Assembly: GCA_946533525.1 (NCBI GenBank)
Contig: CAMNBW010000034.1
Coordinates: forward strand, 1-9,985
From: an uncultured Lachnospiraceae bacterium
GTDB taxonomy: Bacteria > Bacillota > Clostridia > Lachnospirales > Lachnospiraceae
Direction: 5' to 3'
DNA: 9,985 bases
Below are positions 1-7,077 of this stretch, one piece after another (position 1 is the stretch's first letter; each line of letters starts with the position of its first letter). Under the pieces are notes generated by a model. That model did not search any database and was not told where the DNA came from. It saw only the letters and a list, made by a program, of their open reading frames with translations. A program made the translations under genes and the position numbers.

Positions 1-2798
1 TGGGACTTTTTATCCTTTGCCAGCTTCTCGGGAGTCCCCGTCGCCACGACTGTACCGCCGCCGTCTCCTCCCTCCGGCCCCATATCGATTATATAGTCCG
101 CGCACTTTATGACATCGAGATTGTGCTCTATGACAACCACAGTATTTCCGCTGTCAGACAGACGTCTCAATATCCTTACCAGCTTTTCAACATCGTCAAA
201 ATGCAGGCCCGTTGTGGGCTCGTCCAGAATATAGATAGTCTTTCCCGTTCCCCGCTTGGACAGCTCGGTGGCAAGCTTTATCCTCTGGGCCTCGCCGCCG
301 GACAATTCCGTAGAGGGCTGACCCAGTTTTATATAGGAAAGGCCTACATCATAAAGGGTCTGAAGCTTTCTCCTGACGGTTTCGATATTTTCGAAGAAGT
401 CCAGGGCCTCTTCCACGGACATATCCAAAACCTCATATATGTTTTTGCCCTTATATCTAATGTCCAGAGTTTCCCTGTTATACCTGTGTCCGTGGCAGAC
501 CTCGCAGGGGACATATACGTCCGGGAGAAAGTTCATCTCTATCTTGATTATTCCGTCTCCGCCGCAGGCTTCACAGCGTCCGCCCTTAACATTGAAGGAA
601 AAACGGCCCTTGCTGTAGCCCCGGGCCTTGGCCTCCACCGTGGAGGCGAACAGATCCCTTATCATATCGAACATCCCGGTGTAGGTGGCGGGATTGGATC
701 TCGGCGTACGTCCGATAGGGGACTGGTCTATGGCGATCACCTTGTCCAACTGCTCCAGACCCTCTATGCCGTCATGGTCTCCCGGTATGGTCAGGGCACG
801 ATTTAGGATATGTGCGGTGCTCTTATACAGGATCTCATTTATCAGGGATGATTTTCCCGAGCCCGAGACTCCCGTAACCAGGGTCATTATCCCTAAGGGT
901 ATCTTTACATCTATATTTTTCAGGTTATTTTCACGGGCGCCCTTTATCTTTATCCAGCCGTTCGGCTTCCTTCGCTTATCGGGCAGCTCTATCCTTTTCT
1001 TTCCGCTAAGATACTGGCCCGTAATGGATTCCTTACAGGCGATCACATCCTCTACGGTTCCCGCCGCAACCACCTCTCCGCCATGGGTGCCTGCTCCGGG
1101 CCCTATGTCCACAAGGTAGTCCGCCTCCCGCATTGTATCTTCGTCATGCTCAACTACTACAAGGGTATTTCCCAGATCCCTTAAGGATTTCAGCGCTTCG
1201 ATCAGCTTGGAATTATCCCTCTGGTGCAGTCCGATAGAAGGCTCGTCGAGAATGTAGGCAACCCCCACAAGGCCGGAACCTATCTGGGTGGCAAGCCTTA
1301 TTCTCTGGGCCTCACCCCCGGAAAGGGAGGCTGTGGCCCTGGAGAGGGTAAGGTAATCCAGTCCGACATCGATCATAAACTTTACCCGCGCGCGGATCTC
1401 CTTAAGTATCCTTGCCCCGATGAGCTGCTGATAGTCCGTGAGCTCCAGCGAGGAGATAAAGTCCATGAGGGCGGTAACCGAATAGGAAGTGACCTCATGG
1501 ATATTTTTGTCCCCCAGGGTCACGGCCAGGGAGGAGGCCTTCAGCCTCTGCCCGCGGCACACGGGGCAGGGAGTTATCCTCATATATTTTTCATATTCCG
1601 CCTTCTGGGAATCGCTGAAGGTTTCCCTGTAGCGCTGCTCCATATTTTTAATCAGACCGGGAAAGGCCTCGTCGTAGACCCCTGCCGAATATCGGCCTTT
1701 ATAGGGCACTTTGACTATAACCCCGTTGGTGCCGTTGATGAACATGTCCTTGACCTTGGCAGGCAGCTTTTCATAGGGCGTATCCAGCGAGAATTTATAC
1801 TTTTCCGCCAGCGCCTTTAAAAGCGCATGGGTAAAGCTCCCCTCCTTATTGGAGGATTGCCAGCCCGTAACCTGGACACAGCCCTCGTTAAAGGAGAGGC
1901 TCTTATCCGGTATCATGAGCTCCTCGTCGAATTCCATGCTGTAGCCCAGACCCGTACAGGCAGGGCAGGCGCCGAAGGGATTGTTGAAGGAGAAGCTCCT
2001 GGGCTCAATTTCTTCTATATTAATGCCGCAATCCGGGCAGGAAAAGCTCTCGGAAAAATTGAGGGGCTCACCGTCTACTACGTCCACGGTAAGAAGTCCC
2101 TCCGAAAGCTTCAGCACGCTCTCTATGGAATCCGCAAGCCTGCGCTCAATGCCTTCCTTGACCACCAGACGGTCCACAACGATCTCGATATTGTGCTTGA
2201 TATTCTTATCCAGCTTTATATCTTCGGAAAGCTCATAGAGATTGCCGTCAACCCTGACCCTGGCATAGCCGCTCTTGCGGGCCCGCTCAAAGATCTTGGC
2301 GTGCTCTCCCTTTCTTCCTCTGACCACGGGAGCCTCCAGCATTATTTTGGTCTTCTCCGGCAGCTTCATTATGCGGTCCACCATCTGGTCCACGTTCTGC
2401 CTTTCGATCACTCTCCCGCAATTGGGGCAGTGGGGCGTCCCTATCCTTGCATAGAGCAGGCGGAAATAATCGTATATTTCGGTGACGGTTCCTACCGTTG
2501 AACGGGGGTTCCGGTTAGTGGACTTCTGGTCTATCGAGATAGCTGGCGGAAGCCCTTCTATGGAATCCACCTCCGGCTTTTCCATCTGACCCAGGAACTG
2601 CCGCGCATAGGAGGAGAGGGATTCCATATACCTCCTCTGGCCCTCCGCGTAAATTGTGTCAAAGGCAAGTGAGGACTTTCCGGAACCGGAAAGCCCTGTC
2701 AGCACTACAAATTCATTTCTTGGTATATCTATCGAGAGGTTCTTCAGATTATGAACCTTGGCTCCTCTGATCTTTATATATTTTTTTGCGTCTTTCAA
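1..2798 (-). CDS. uvrA: UvrA, excinuclease ABC subunit A (3' end cut by window edge)
   Basis: Damage-sensing ATPase of nucleotide excision repair; in this family a UvrA dimer scans DNA and loads UvrB at lesions. The reading frame is open through the stretches I translated, covering both ends and the motifs below. Visible in order: first Walker A GLSGSGKSS (residues 35-43); first C4 zinc module C254-x2-C257-x20-C278-x2-C281; first ABC signature LSGGEAQRIRLA (492-503); second Walker A GVSGSGKSS (643-651); second zinc module C742-x2-C745-x19-C765-x2-C768; second signature LSGGEAQRIKLA (832-843) followed by a YILDEPTTGLH Walker B. Spacings match E. coli UvrA almost residue for residue. About 932 codons are present and the window ends in the usual GTPEKLAKDKKS tail, so only roughly 8-15 residues are missing. 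The start is TTG at 2798: the nearby ATG (2803) is out of frame and closed at once, and GGAG lies 7 bases upstream. It follows the glycosyltransferase stop by 12 bases, so it is probably translationally coupled to it. Confidence 0.98.
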   Translation of the reverse strand, partial: MKDAKKYIKIRGAKVHNLKNLSIDIPRNEFVVLTGLSGSGKSSLAFDTIYAEGQRRYMESLSSYARQFLGQMEKPEVDSIEGLPPAISIDQKSTNRNPRSTVGTVTEIYDYFRLLYARIGTPHCPNCGRVIERQNVDQMVDRIMKLPEKTKIMLEAPVVRGRKGEHAKIFERARKSGYARVRVDGNLYELSEDIKLDKNIKHNIEIVVDRLVVKEGIERRLADSIESVLKLSEGLLTVDVVDGEPLNFSESFSCPDCGINIEEIEPRSFSFNNPFGACPACTGLGYSMEFDEELMIPDKSLSFNEGCVQVTGWQSSNKEGSFTHALLKALAEKYKFSLDTPYEKLPAKVKDMFINGTNGVIVKVPYKGRYSAGVYDEAFPGLIKNMEQRYRETFSDSQKAEYEKYMRITPCPVCRGQRLKASSLAVTLGDKNIHEVTSYSVTALMDFISSLELTDYQQLIGARILKEIRARVKFMIDVGLDYLTLSRATASLSGGEAQRIRLATQIGSGLVGVAYILDEPSIGLHQRDNSKLIEALKSLRDLGNTLVVVEHDEDTMREADYLVDIGPGAGTHGGEVVAAGTVEDVIACKESITGQYLSGKKRIELPDKRRKPNGWIKIKGARENNLKNIDVKIPLGIMTLVTGVSGSGKSSLINEILYKSTAHILNRALTIPGDHDGIEGLEQLDKVIAIDQSPIGRTPRSNPATYTGMFDMIRDLFASTVEAKARGYSKGRFSFNVKGGRCEACGGDGIIKIEMNFLPDVYVPCEVCHGHRYNRETLDIRYKGKNIYEVLDMSVEEALDFFENIETVRRKLQTLYDVGLSYIKLGQPSTELSGGEAQRIKLATELSKRGTGKTIYILDEPTTGLHFDDVEKLVRILRRLSDSGNTVVVIEHNLDVIKCADYIIDMGPEGGDGGGTVVATGTPEKLAKDKKS

Positions 2799-2805
2799 AT
2801 CATAT

Positions 2806-2809
2806 CTCC
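2806..2809 (-). promoter_or_regulatory. Ribosome binding site deciding the TTG start of uvrA
   Basis: GGAG on the minus strand, 7 bases before TTG at 2798 and immediately downstream of the glycosyltransferase stop (2811-2813). No in-frame ATG exists between that stop and the conserved UvrA N-terminus, so this site and the TTG define the start. The near-overlap with the upstream stop suggests translational coupling. Confidence 0.7.
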
Positions 2810-2810
2810 G

Positions 2811-3587
2811 TTATTTGGATTTTTTCTGAAGGATCTCTTTTACGGCGGCATCGGTTCTGGAGCTTGTCCAGCGGGTCACGGTTATGCCGTCGCGCTTGGT
2901 GGCTCTGGACATAAGGTTTTTAACCTGCTGAAGATACTGCATGGTCACCTTGCCCGAAAGCTTGGATTCGCCGCTGGTCCTGTCCTGAAAACCGTAGGGT
3001 ATCTCCACAACCGTAGAGTACTTGGACATAGCCAGTACCTCTATCATTATCTTCCAGCCCACGGGTCTTAAATCCGCTCCGTCGATGGCCTCTTTCCTGA
3101 ACATGAAAAGACCGCTGGTGGGATCCGATATTTTTCTCAAACAGGGAAGCATGACCTTTCCGATCCACCTGGCAACCCATGAGACGAATTTCCTGTAAAG
3201 ATCGAGCCCTCCGTCGCTTCCTCCCGGGATAAAACGGCTGGGAATACAGAAATCAAAGCCCGACATCACTGCCGCATACATCGGTCTTAAAATTTCGGGC
3301 GGGTGCTGGAGATCGGCGTCCATACAGGCAAGTATCTCCCCGTCCGCAACCTGAAAGCCCCTTATTACCGCCGTGGCAAGGCCGGTCTCACCGGTCCTGT
3401 GCTCATATCTTATGCGGGAGTCCTTCTTCGACAGCTCTTCCAACACCTCGGGGGTATTGTCGGTACTGTCATCTATAAATATGATTTCATAGTTTACATC
3501 CTGCAGGGCTTTGTCCACCCTTTCGGCCAGCTTTTCCACGTTGCCGGATTCGTTGAACGTGGGTACTACTATAGAGAGTTTTTCCAT
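2811..3587 (-). CDS. Family 2 glycosyltransferase, dolichol-/polyprenyl-phosphate mannose synthase-like
   Basis: A 258-residue GT-A glycosyltransferase that probably transfers a hexose from a nucleotide sugar to a polyprenyl phosphate or similar acceptor on the inner membrane face. The N-terminus SIVVPTFNESGNV (5-17) begins directly with the first strand of the fold. It is followed by IDDSTDNT (38-45) for nucleotide binding, the metal-binding DAD with LQHPP (90-97), and the DPTSGLFMFR motif (155-164) typical of DPM1-type enzymes. No membrane segment is visible at the C-terminus, so it resembles the short, soluble DPM1 form and not the long forms with membrane domains. The start ATG has AAGGA 8 bases upstream. 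It sits between uvrB and uvrA with its own promoter and is coupled to uvrA. Its exact sugar and acceptor cannot be told from sequence, and nothing links it biochemically to DNA repair. Confidence 0.9.
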   Translation of the reverse strand: MEKLSIVVPTFNESGNVEKLAERVDKALQDVNYEIIFIDDSTDNTPEVLEELSKKDSRIRYEHRTGETGLATAVIRGFQVADGEILACMDADLQHPPEILRPMYAAVMSGFDFCIPSRFIPGGSDGGLDLYRKFVSWVARWIGKVMLPCLRKISDPTSGLFMFRKEAIDGADLRPVGWKIMIEVLAMSKYSTVVEIPYGFQDRTSGESKLSGKVTMQYLQQVKNLMSRATKRDGITVTRWTSSRTDAAVKEILQKKSK

Positions 3588-3638
3588 TTTCCTTATCCTT
3601 TTTCCTTAAAAAGTATCGAATTACCGTGTCGGCTTCCT

Positions 3639-3667
3639 ATTATATGGTAAATTATAAATAGTTTCAA
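3639..3667 (-). promoter_or_regulatory. Sigma-A type promoter for the glycosyltransferase-uvrA unit
   Basis: Reading the minus strand, TTGAAA (3667-3662), a 17-base spacer and a perfect TATAAT (3644-3639). Transcription would start near 3632 and give a leader of about 45 bases before the glycosyltransferase ATG at 3587. It is the best promoter match in the window. No LexA-type GAAC-N4-GTTC box overlaps it. The rest of the 121-base gap (3588-3708) shows no convincing terminator for uvrB, so read-through from uvrB is also possible. Confidence 0.75.
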
Positions 3668-3708
3668 CCTTGCGGGGTATAGTTCTCTTATACTTAAAGC
3701 CATGGAGA

Positions 3709-5700
3709 TTATATTCTGCCGCGAAGCTCATTGAGATTTTTACGCAGCTCGGCGATCTTGTCCCTGTAAACGGCGGCGTTTTCGAAGTCCAGCTCCGCAG
3801 CGGCCTTTTTCATCTGCTTCTCCAGCTTTCCTATAAGCTTTTCAAGCTCCGAGGCGCTCATGGACTCGGGATCCTTTTCAAACCTGAGCTCGGTCTGCGC
3901 TATTTCTTTGCCTATACTTATCGCATCCCGAACAGCCTTTTGTATCGTTTTGGGCGTAATTCCGTGCTCTTCATTATATGCAGACTGGATCTCCCGCCTT
4001 CTCTTTGTCTCATCTATGCATATCTTCATGGACTCGGTCATGGAATCCGCATACATGACCACCCGTCCTTCCGAATTCCTTGCCGCCCTTCCCACGGTCT
4101 GTATCAGGGAGGTGGCCGAACGAAGGAAGCCCTCCTTATCTGCATCGAGAATCGCAACCAGGGAAATTTCCGGTATATCCAGACCCTCTCTCAAAAGATT
4201 TATACCTACCAGGACATCGAAGGCGTCCAGTCTCATATCCCTTATGATCTGGCTTCGCTCAAGGGTATCTATATCCGAATGAAGATACTTTACTCTTATC
4301 CCGACACCTTTAAGGTAGTCGTTTAAGTCCTCGGCCATCTTTTTGGTAAGGGTCGTCACAAGCACCTTTCCCTTATGCTCCAGCTCTTTATTTATCTGAC
4401 CCACGAGATCGTCGACCTGCCCCTCAACCGGGCGCACATCTATGTCGGGATCCAGCAGTCCCGTAGGGCGGATCAGCTGCTCAGCCCTAAGGAGCTCATG
4501 CTCTTCTTCATAGGCCGCAGGCGTTGCAGACACAAACATTATCCGGTCTATCTTCTGCTCAAATTCATTGAAGGAAAGGGGGCGGTTGTCCTTTGCCGAG
4601 GGAAGGCGGAAGCCGTAATCCACGAGCGTTGTCTTTCTGGACTGATCCCCGTTATACATACCGCCTATCTGGGGGATAGTCATATGTGATTCGTCAACTA
4701 TTATCAGATAGTCGCCCTTAAAGAAGTCCATCAGGGTCATGGGCGGAGTCCCCGGAGCCCTGCCGGAAAGCGGGCGCGAATAGTTTTCTATGCCGTTGCA
4801 GAAGCCGGTCTCCCTCATCATCTCTATATCAAAATTTGTCCGCTCCGATATTCTCTGAGCCTCTATGAGCCTGTCTTCGGATTTAAAGAACTTCACCCTG
4901 TCCTCAAGCTCCTGCTGTATCTCGACTATGGCCTTTTCCATCTTGTCTCTCGGCACCACATAGTGAGAGGCGGGGAAGACGGACAGATGCTTTAGCTCCG
5001 AGAACATCTCTCCTGTAAGGGGATCGAAGGTAAGTATGCGGTCTATCTCATCTCCGAAAAATTCCAGTCTCACCGCATGGGAATCGTCCTCGGCGGGGAA
5101 GAGATCCAGCACATCCCCGTGAACCCTGAAGGTTCCGCGCTTAAAATCTATATCGTTTCTTTCATATTGGATATTTACCAGCTCATGAATAACCTCGTCC
5201 CTGTCCTTCTCCTGTCCGGGCCGGAGGGAAACGATCATGCTCATATAGTCGTCGGGGGAGCCCAGGCCGTATATGCACGAAACCGAAGCCACGACAACCA
5301 CGTCCCGGCGTTCGGACAGCGCAGCAGTAGCCGAAAGCCTGAGCTTGTCTATCTCGTCATTGACCGAGGAATCCTTTTCTATATAGGTGTCCGTCGAGGG
5401 CACATAGGCCTCGGGCTGGTAGTAGTCGTAATAGGATACAAAGTATTCGACCGCATTCTCAGGGAAAAATTCCTTGAATTCGCCGTAGAGCTGGCCTGCC
5501 AAAGTCTTATTATGGGCGATCACCAGCGTCGGCATATTGAGGGCCGCTATGACATTTGCCATTGTGAAGGTCTTTCCCGAACCGGTAACGCCCAAAAGAG
5601 TCTGGCACTGATTGCCCGCCTTAAAGCCAGCAACAAGCTTTTCAATCGCCTGGGGCTGGTCGCCTGTAGGTTTGTAGTCTGAGTGTAATTTAAAATTCAT
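3709..5700 (-). CDS. uvrB: UvrB, excinuclease ABC subunit B
   Basis: Helicase-like damage-verification subunit of nucleotide excision repair; it is loaded by UvrA, inserts a beta-hairpin between the DNA strands and recruits UvrC. At 663 residues it is full length for the family. Visible: Walker A GVTGSGKT (37-44); the tyrosine-rich hairpin region from YYDYYQPEAYVPS (90-102) through the SSVNDEIDKLR stretch; DESH Walker B with MTIPQI (around 336-345); SATP motif III; the EGLDIPE and QTVGRAARN helicase motifs; and a C-terminal UVR domain (about 622-657, ELEKLIGKLEKQM and following) that binds UvrC. The ATG at 5700 is preceded by GAGGTG at 7 bases. That site overlaps the stop codon of the STAS gene, whose end is 11 bases away, so uvrB is most likely translated from the STAS-initiated message. 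No LexA-like operator is visible upstream. Confidence 0.98.
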   Translation of the reverse strand: MNFKLHSDYKPTGDQPQAIEKLVAGFKAGNQCQTLLGVTGSGKTFTMANVIAALNMPTLVIAHNKTLAGQLYGEFKEFFPENAVEYFVSYYDYYQPEAYVPSTDTYIEKDSSVNDEIDKLRLSATAALSERRDVVVVASVSCIYGLGSPDDYMSMIVSLRPGQEKDRDEVIHELVNIQYERNDIDFKRGTFRVHGDVLDLFPAEDDSHAVRLEFFGDEIDRILTFDPLTGEMFSELKHLSVFPASHYVVPRDKMEKAIVEIQQELEDRVKFFKSEDRLIEAQRISERTNFDIEMMRETGFCNGIENYSRPLSGRAPGTPPMTLMDFFKGDYLIIVDESHMTIPQIGGMYNGDQSRKTTLVDYGFRLPSAKDNRPLSFNEFEQKIDRIMFVSATPAAYEEEHELLRAEQLIRPTGLLDPDIDVRPVEGQVDDLVGQINKELEHKGKVLVTTLTKKMAEDLNDYLKGVGIRVKYLHSDIDTLERSQIIRDMRLDAFDVLVGINLLREGLDIPEISLVAILDADKEGFLRSATSLIQTVGRAARNSEGRVVMYADSMTESMKICIDETKRRREIQSAYNEEHGITPKTIQKAVRDAISIGKEIAQTELRFEKDPESMSASELEKLIGKLEKQMKKAAAELDFENAAVYRDKIAELRKNLNELRGRI

Positions 5701-5711
5701 ATAGCTTCACC

Positions 5712-6014
5712 TCAATCGCGTATCTCCATAAAGTCCGCAAAACCGGTAAGTTCGAAAATATCCTTAAGTTCCTCTCTTACGCTCTCGAGAATCACCGTTC
5801 CGTCCCTTTCCTCGAGGGTCTGGTAAACCTCCAGTATCACACGAAGTCCCGCAGAGGATATATAGTCCATTTCCTTCATATGGAAGTGTACAAGTCTTAC
5901 ATCATCAAGCTCATCAATAAGCTCGCTGCGAAGCTCCCCGGCTGTATTGGCGTCCACACTCCCATTTATCTTTACGATCAGGCAGTCCCCGTTCTTTTCT
6001 TTTTCAACTGTCAT
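5712..6014 (-). CDS. STAS-domain anti-sigma-factor antagonist (RsbV/SpoIIAA-like)
   Basis: A 100-residue single STAS domain, the usual size of RsbV/SpoIIAA proteins. In the known systems these bind a cognate RsbW/SpoIIAB kinase when unphosphorylated and so release a sigma factor; phosphorylation of one Ser turns this off. The fold markers are an N-terminal strand pair (LIVKINGSVDANTAGEL, 12-28), the central FHMKEMDYISSAGLRVIL (44-61) and a C-terminal LKDIFELTGFADFMEI. Aligned by eye to Bacillus SpoIIAA, Ser54 takes the place of phosphorylated Ser58, so the switch residue is retained. The start ATG has GAGGAG 5 bases upstream. It is the first gene of a unit with uvrB. No RsbW-like kinase or sigma gene lies next to it; the only candidate partner domain here is the C-terminus of the MATE protein at 7078-8835. 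The specific target is unknown. Confidence 0.9.
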   Translation of the reverse strand: MTVEKEKNGDCLIVKINGSVDANTAGELRSELIDELDDVRLVHFHMKEMDYISSAGLRVILEVYQTLEERDGTVILESVREELKDIFELTGFADFMEIRD

Positions 6015-6048
6015 ATATACTCCTCCTCAACCCTTAAAAAGTCAGTTT

Positions 6049-6077
6049 ATTATAAGTGACACAGCATCTTGAAACAA
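6049..6077 (-). promoter_or_regulatory. Probable promoter for the STAS-uvrB unit
   Basis: On the minus strand TTGTTT (6077-6072), 17-base spacer, perfect TATAAT (6054-6049). The -35 is only a half match to TTGACA; the -10 and spacing are ideal. The start point would fall near 6042, giving a leader of about 28 bases that contains the GAGGAG ribosome binding site. It lies back to back with the plus-strand promoter at 6088-6116. Confidence 0.6.
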
Positions 6078-6087
6078 CCCCTGCGCC

Positions 6088-6116
6088 TTGTGATTTTAAG
6101 CATAAAAGATTATACT
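6088..6116 (+). promoter_or_regulatory. Probable promoter of the plus-strand gene, placed for a leaderless mRNA
   Basis: TTGTGA (6088-6093), 17-base spacer, TATACT (6111-6116). The expected transcription start, 6-9 bases after the -10, falls at about 6122-6125, on or next to the ATG at 6125. The spacer holds a short inverted repeat, TTTTA-agca-TAAAA (6094-6107), which could be an operator or just AT-rich chance. The two -35 elements of the divergent promoters are 10 bases apart. Confidence 0.5.
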
Positions 6117-6124
6117 ACTTTACT

Positions 6125-7075
6125 ATGGATATATTTAGAATCATCTGCCCCGGTGCAGAACGGACAAAAGAAGAACGGATACGCGGTTTGCTGGACAGTT
6201 GTTTTGACTGGGCATCCTCCAGACCGCTTCAAAATCTTGTGGAATTGTTCGGTGGAAATTTGACATACTGTTTAAAACCGGACAGAATGCAATATATAGA
6301 AAAGCTTCATGAATTTGCGGCAAGATGGGATTACAGAAACGGGCAGGAACGCTGGGCTATAGAGGATGATCGCATCGTGACCGGCAACCTCGAATTTGTA
6401 ATGGATCAGGTCAAAGCCTTAGGCCTCATGGATGTGTTGCCGCCGCAGAATGAGCCGGATTATCTCATTGCGCTTGGCGGAGCCAGAAAATCAAATCATA
6501 CGCGGTGCCTTAGGGCCAAAGAGGTAATGGACGACTTCGGTTATTCGTCTAAAATAATAGTGGCATTATCCGGCATGAGACCCATAAATGAAATCGAGCG
6601 TCCTTATACAGATAAATACGCACCGGGGGCAAAAACAGAGTATGAAGCGATCTGTGCCGCTTTAGAGCTCGTGTTTGGTCTTAATGGCTATACGGAGGAT
6701 GCAGTCAATGACCCCAATATAAACCTGTGCTCGGCAGTCAGACATTATACGGATAAATACAGAGGGTCAGATATGTATTCCCTCTCAGCCCCTTCTCTGT
6801 CTCCCTTAAGACGGGCAAATTCCTACGACTGTTTTAACTATCTGCTCTCGCGCTTTAAGGTCGGGCAGGGAGCAAGGCTGCTTTTTATCACAGGCAGCCT
6901 ATATGTGCCGTTTCAGTATCTTAAGTTTATGAAGCAGGCTATCTGTGACGGCTTTGAAATCGACTGCATCGGTACGGATATGGCCGGCACGTCGCTGATC
7001 AAACCGACCGGTTATATTCAGGAAGTAAAGGGCACCATTGATGCCATTTACGGACTGTATCGGGAGTGGTACTGA
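6125..7075 (+). CDS. Uncharacterised protein, remotely YdcF/DUF218-like
   Basis: I do not recognise a named function. The protein (316 residues from ATG 6125) is soluble, with no signal peptide or membrane segment. Its middle and end look like a Rossmann-type alpha/beta fold: DYLIALGGARKSNHTRC (a strand, a Gly-rich loop and basic residues), then IIVALSGMRP, a TEYEA segment, and LLFITGSLYVPFQYLKF near the C-terminus. This order (LGG...R, then SG, then an acidic helix, then an ITxS...Y strand) recalls the YdcF/DUF218 group and some uncharacterised actinobacterial proteins; that is inference from pattern and memory. The start is uncertain. A GTG at 6056 extends the frame by 23 codons but has no ribosome binding site and lies upstream of the promoter. 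ATG 6125 also lacks one but fits a leaderless transcript. It converges on the MATE gene with a 2-base gap. Confidence 0.75.
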   Translation: MDIFRIICPGAERTKEERIRGLLDSCFDWASSRPLQNLVELFGGNLTYCLKPDRMQYIEKLHEFAARWDYRNGQERWAIEDDRIVTGNLEFVMDQVKALGLMDVLPPQNEPDYLIALGGARKSNHTRCLRAKEVMDDFGYSSKIIVALSGMRPINEIERPYTDKYAPGAKTEYEAICAALELVFGLNGYTEDAVNDPNINLCSAVRHYTDKYRGSDMYSLSAPSLSPLRRANSYDCFNYLLSRFKVGQGARLLFITGSLYVPFQYLKFMKQAICDGFEIDCIGTDMAGTSLIKPTGYIQEVKGTIDAIYGLYREWY

Positions 7076-7077
7076 GC

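Noticed and set aside
123..2501. Long plus-strand open frames opposite uvrA
   Set aside because: They are antisense shadows of uvrA, whose motifs and zinc-module spacings are exact in the minus-strand frame.
3588..3708. Small RNA or terminator in the uvrB-glycosyltransferase gap
   Set aside because: No stable hairpin with a U-tract; the gap is explained by the promoter and a short leader.
6015..6124. LexA/SOS operator upstream of the STAS-uvrB unit
   Set aside because: No GAAC-N4-GTTC or close variant found on either strand here or in the 3588-3708 gap.
6056..6124. 23-codon N-terminal extension of the plus-strand gene from GTG 6056
   Set aside because: No ribosome binding site, and the only good promoter lies downstream of this GTG; ATG 6125 is preferred, though not proven.
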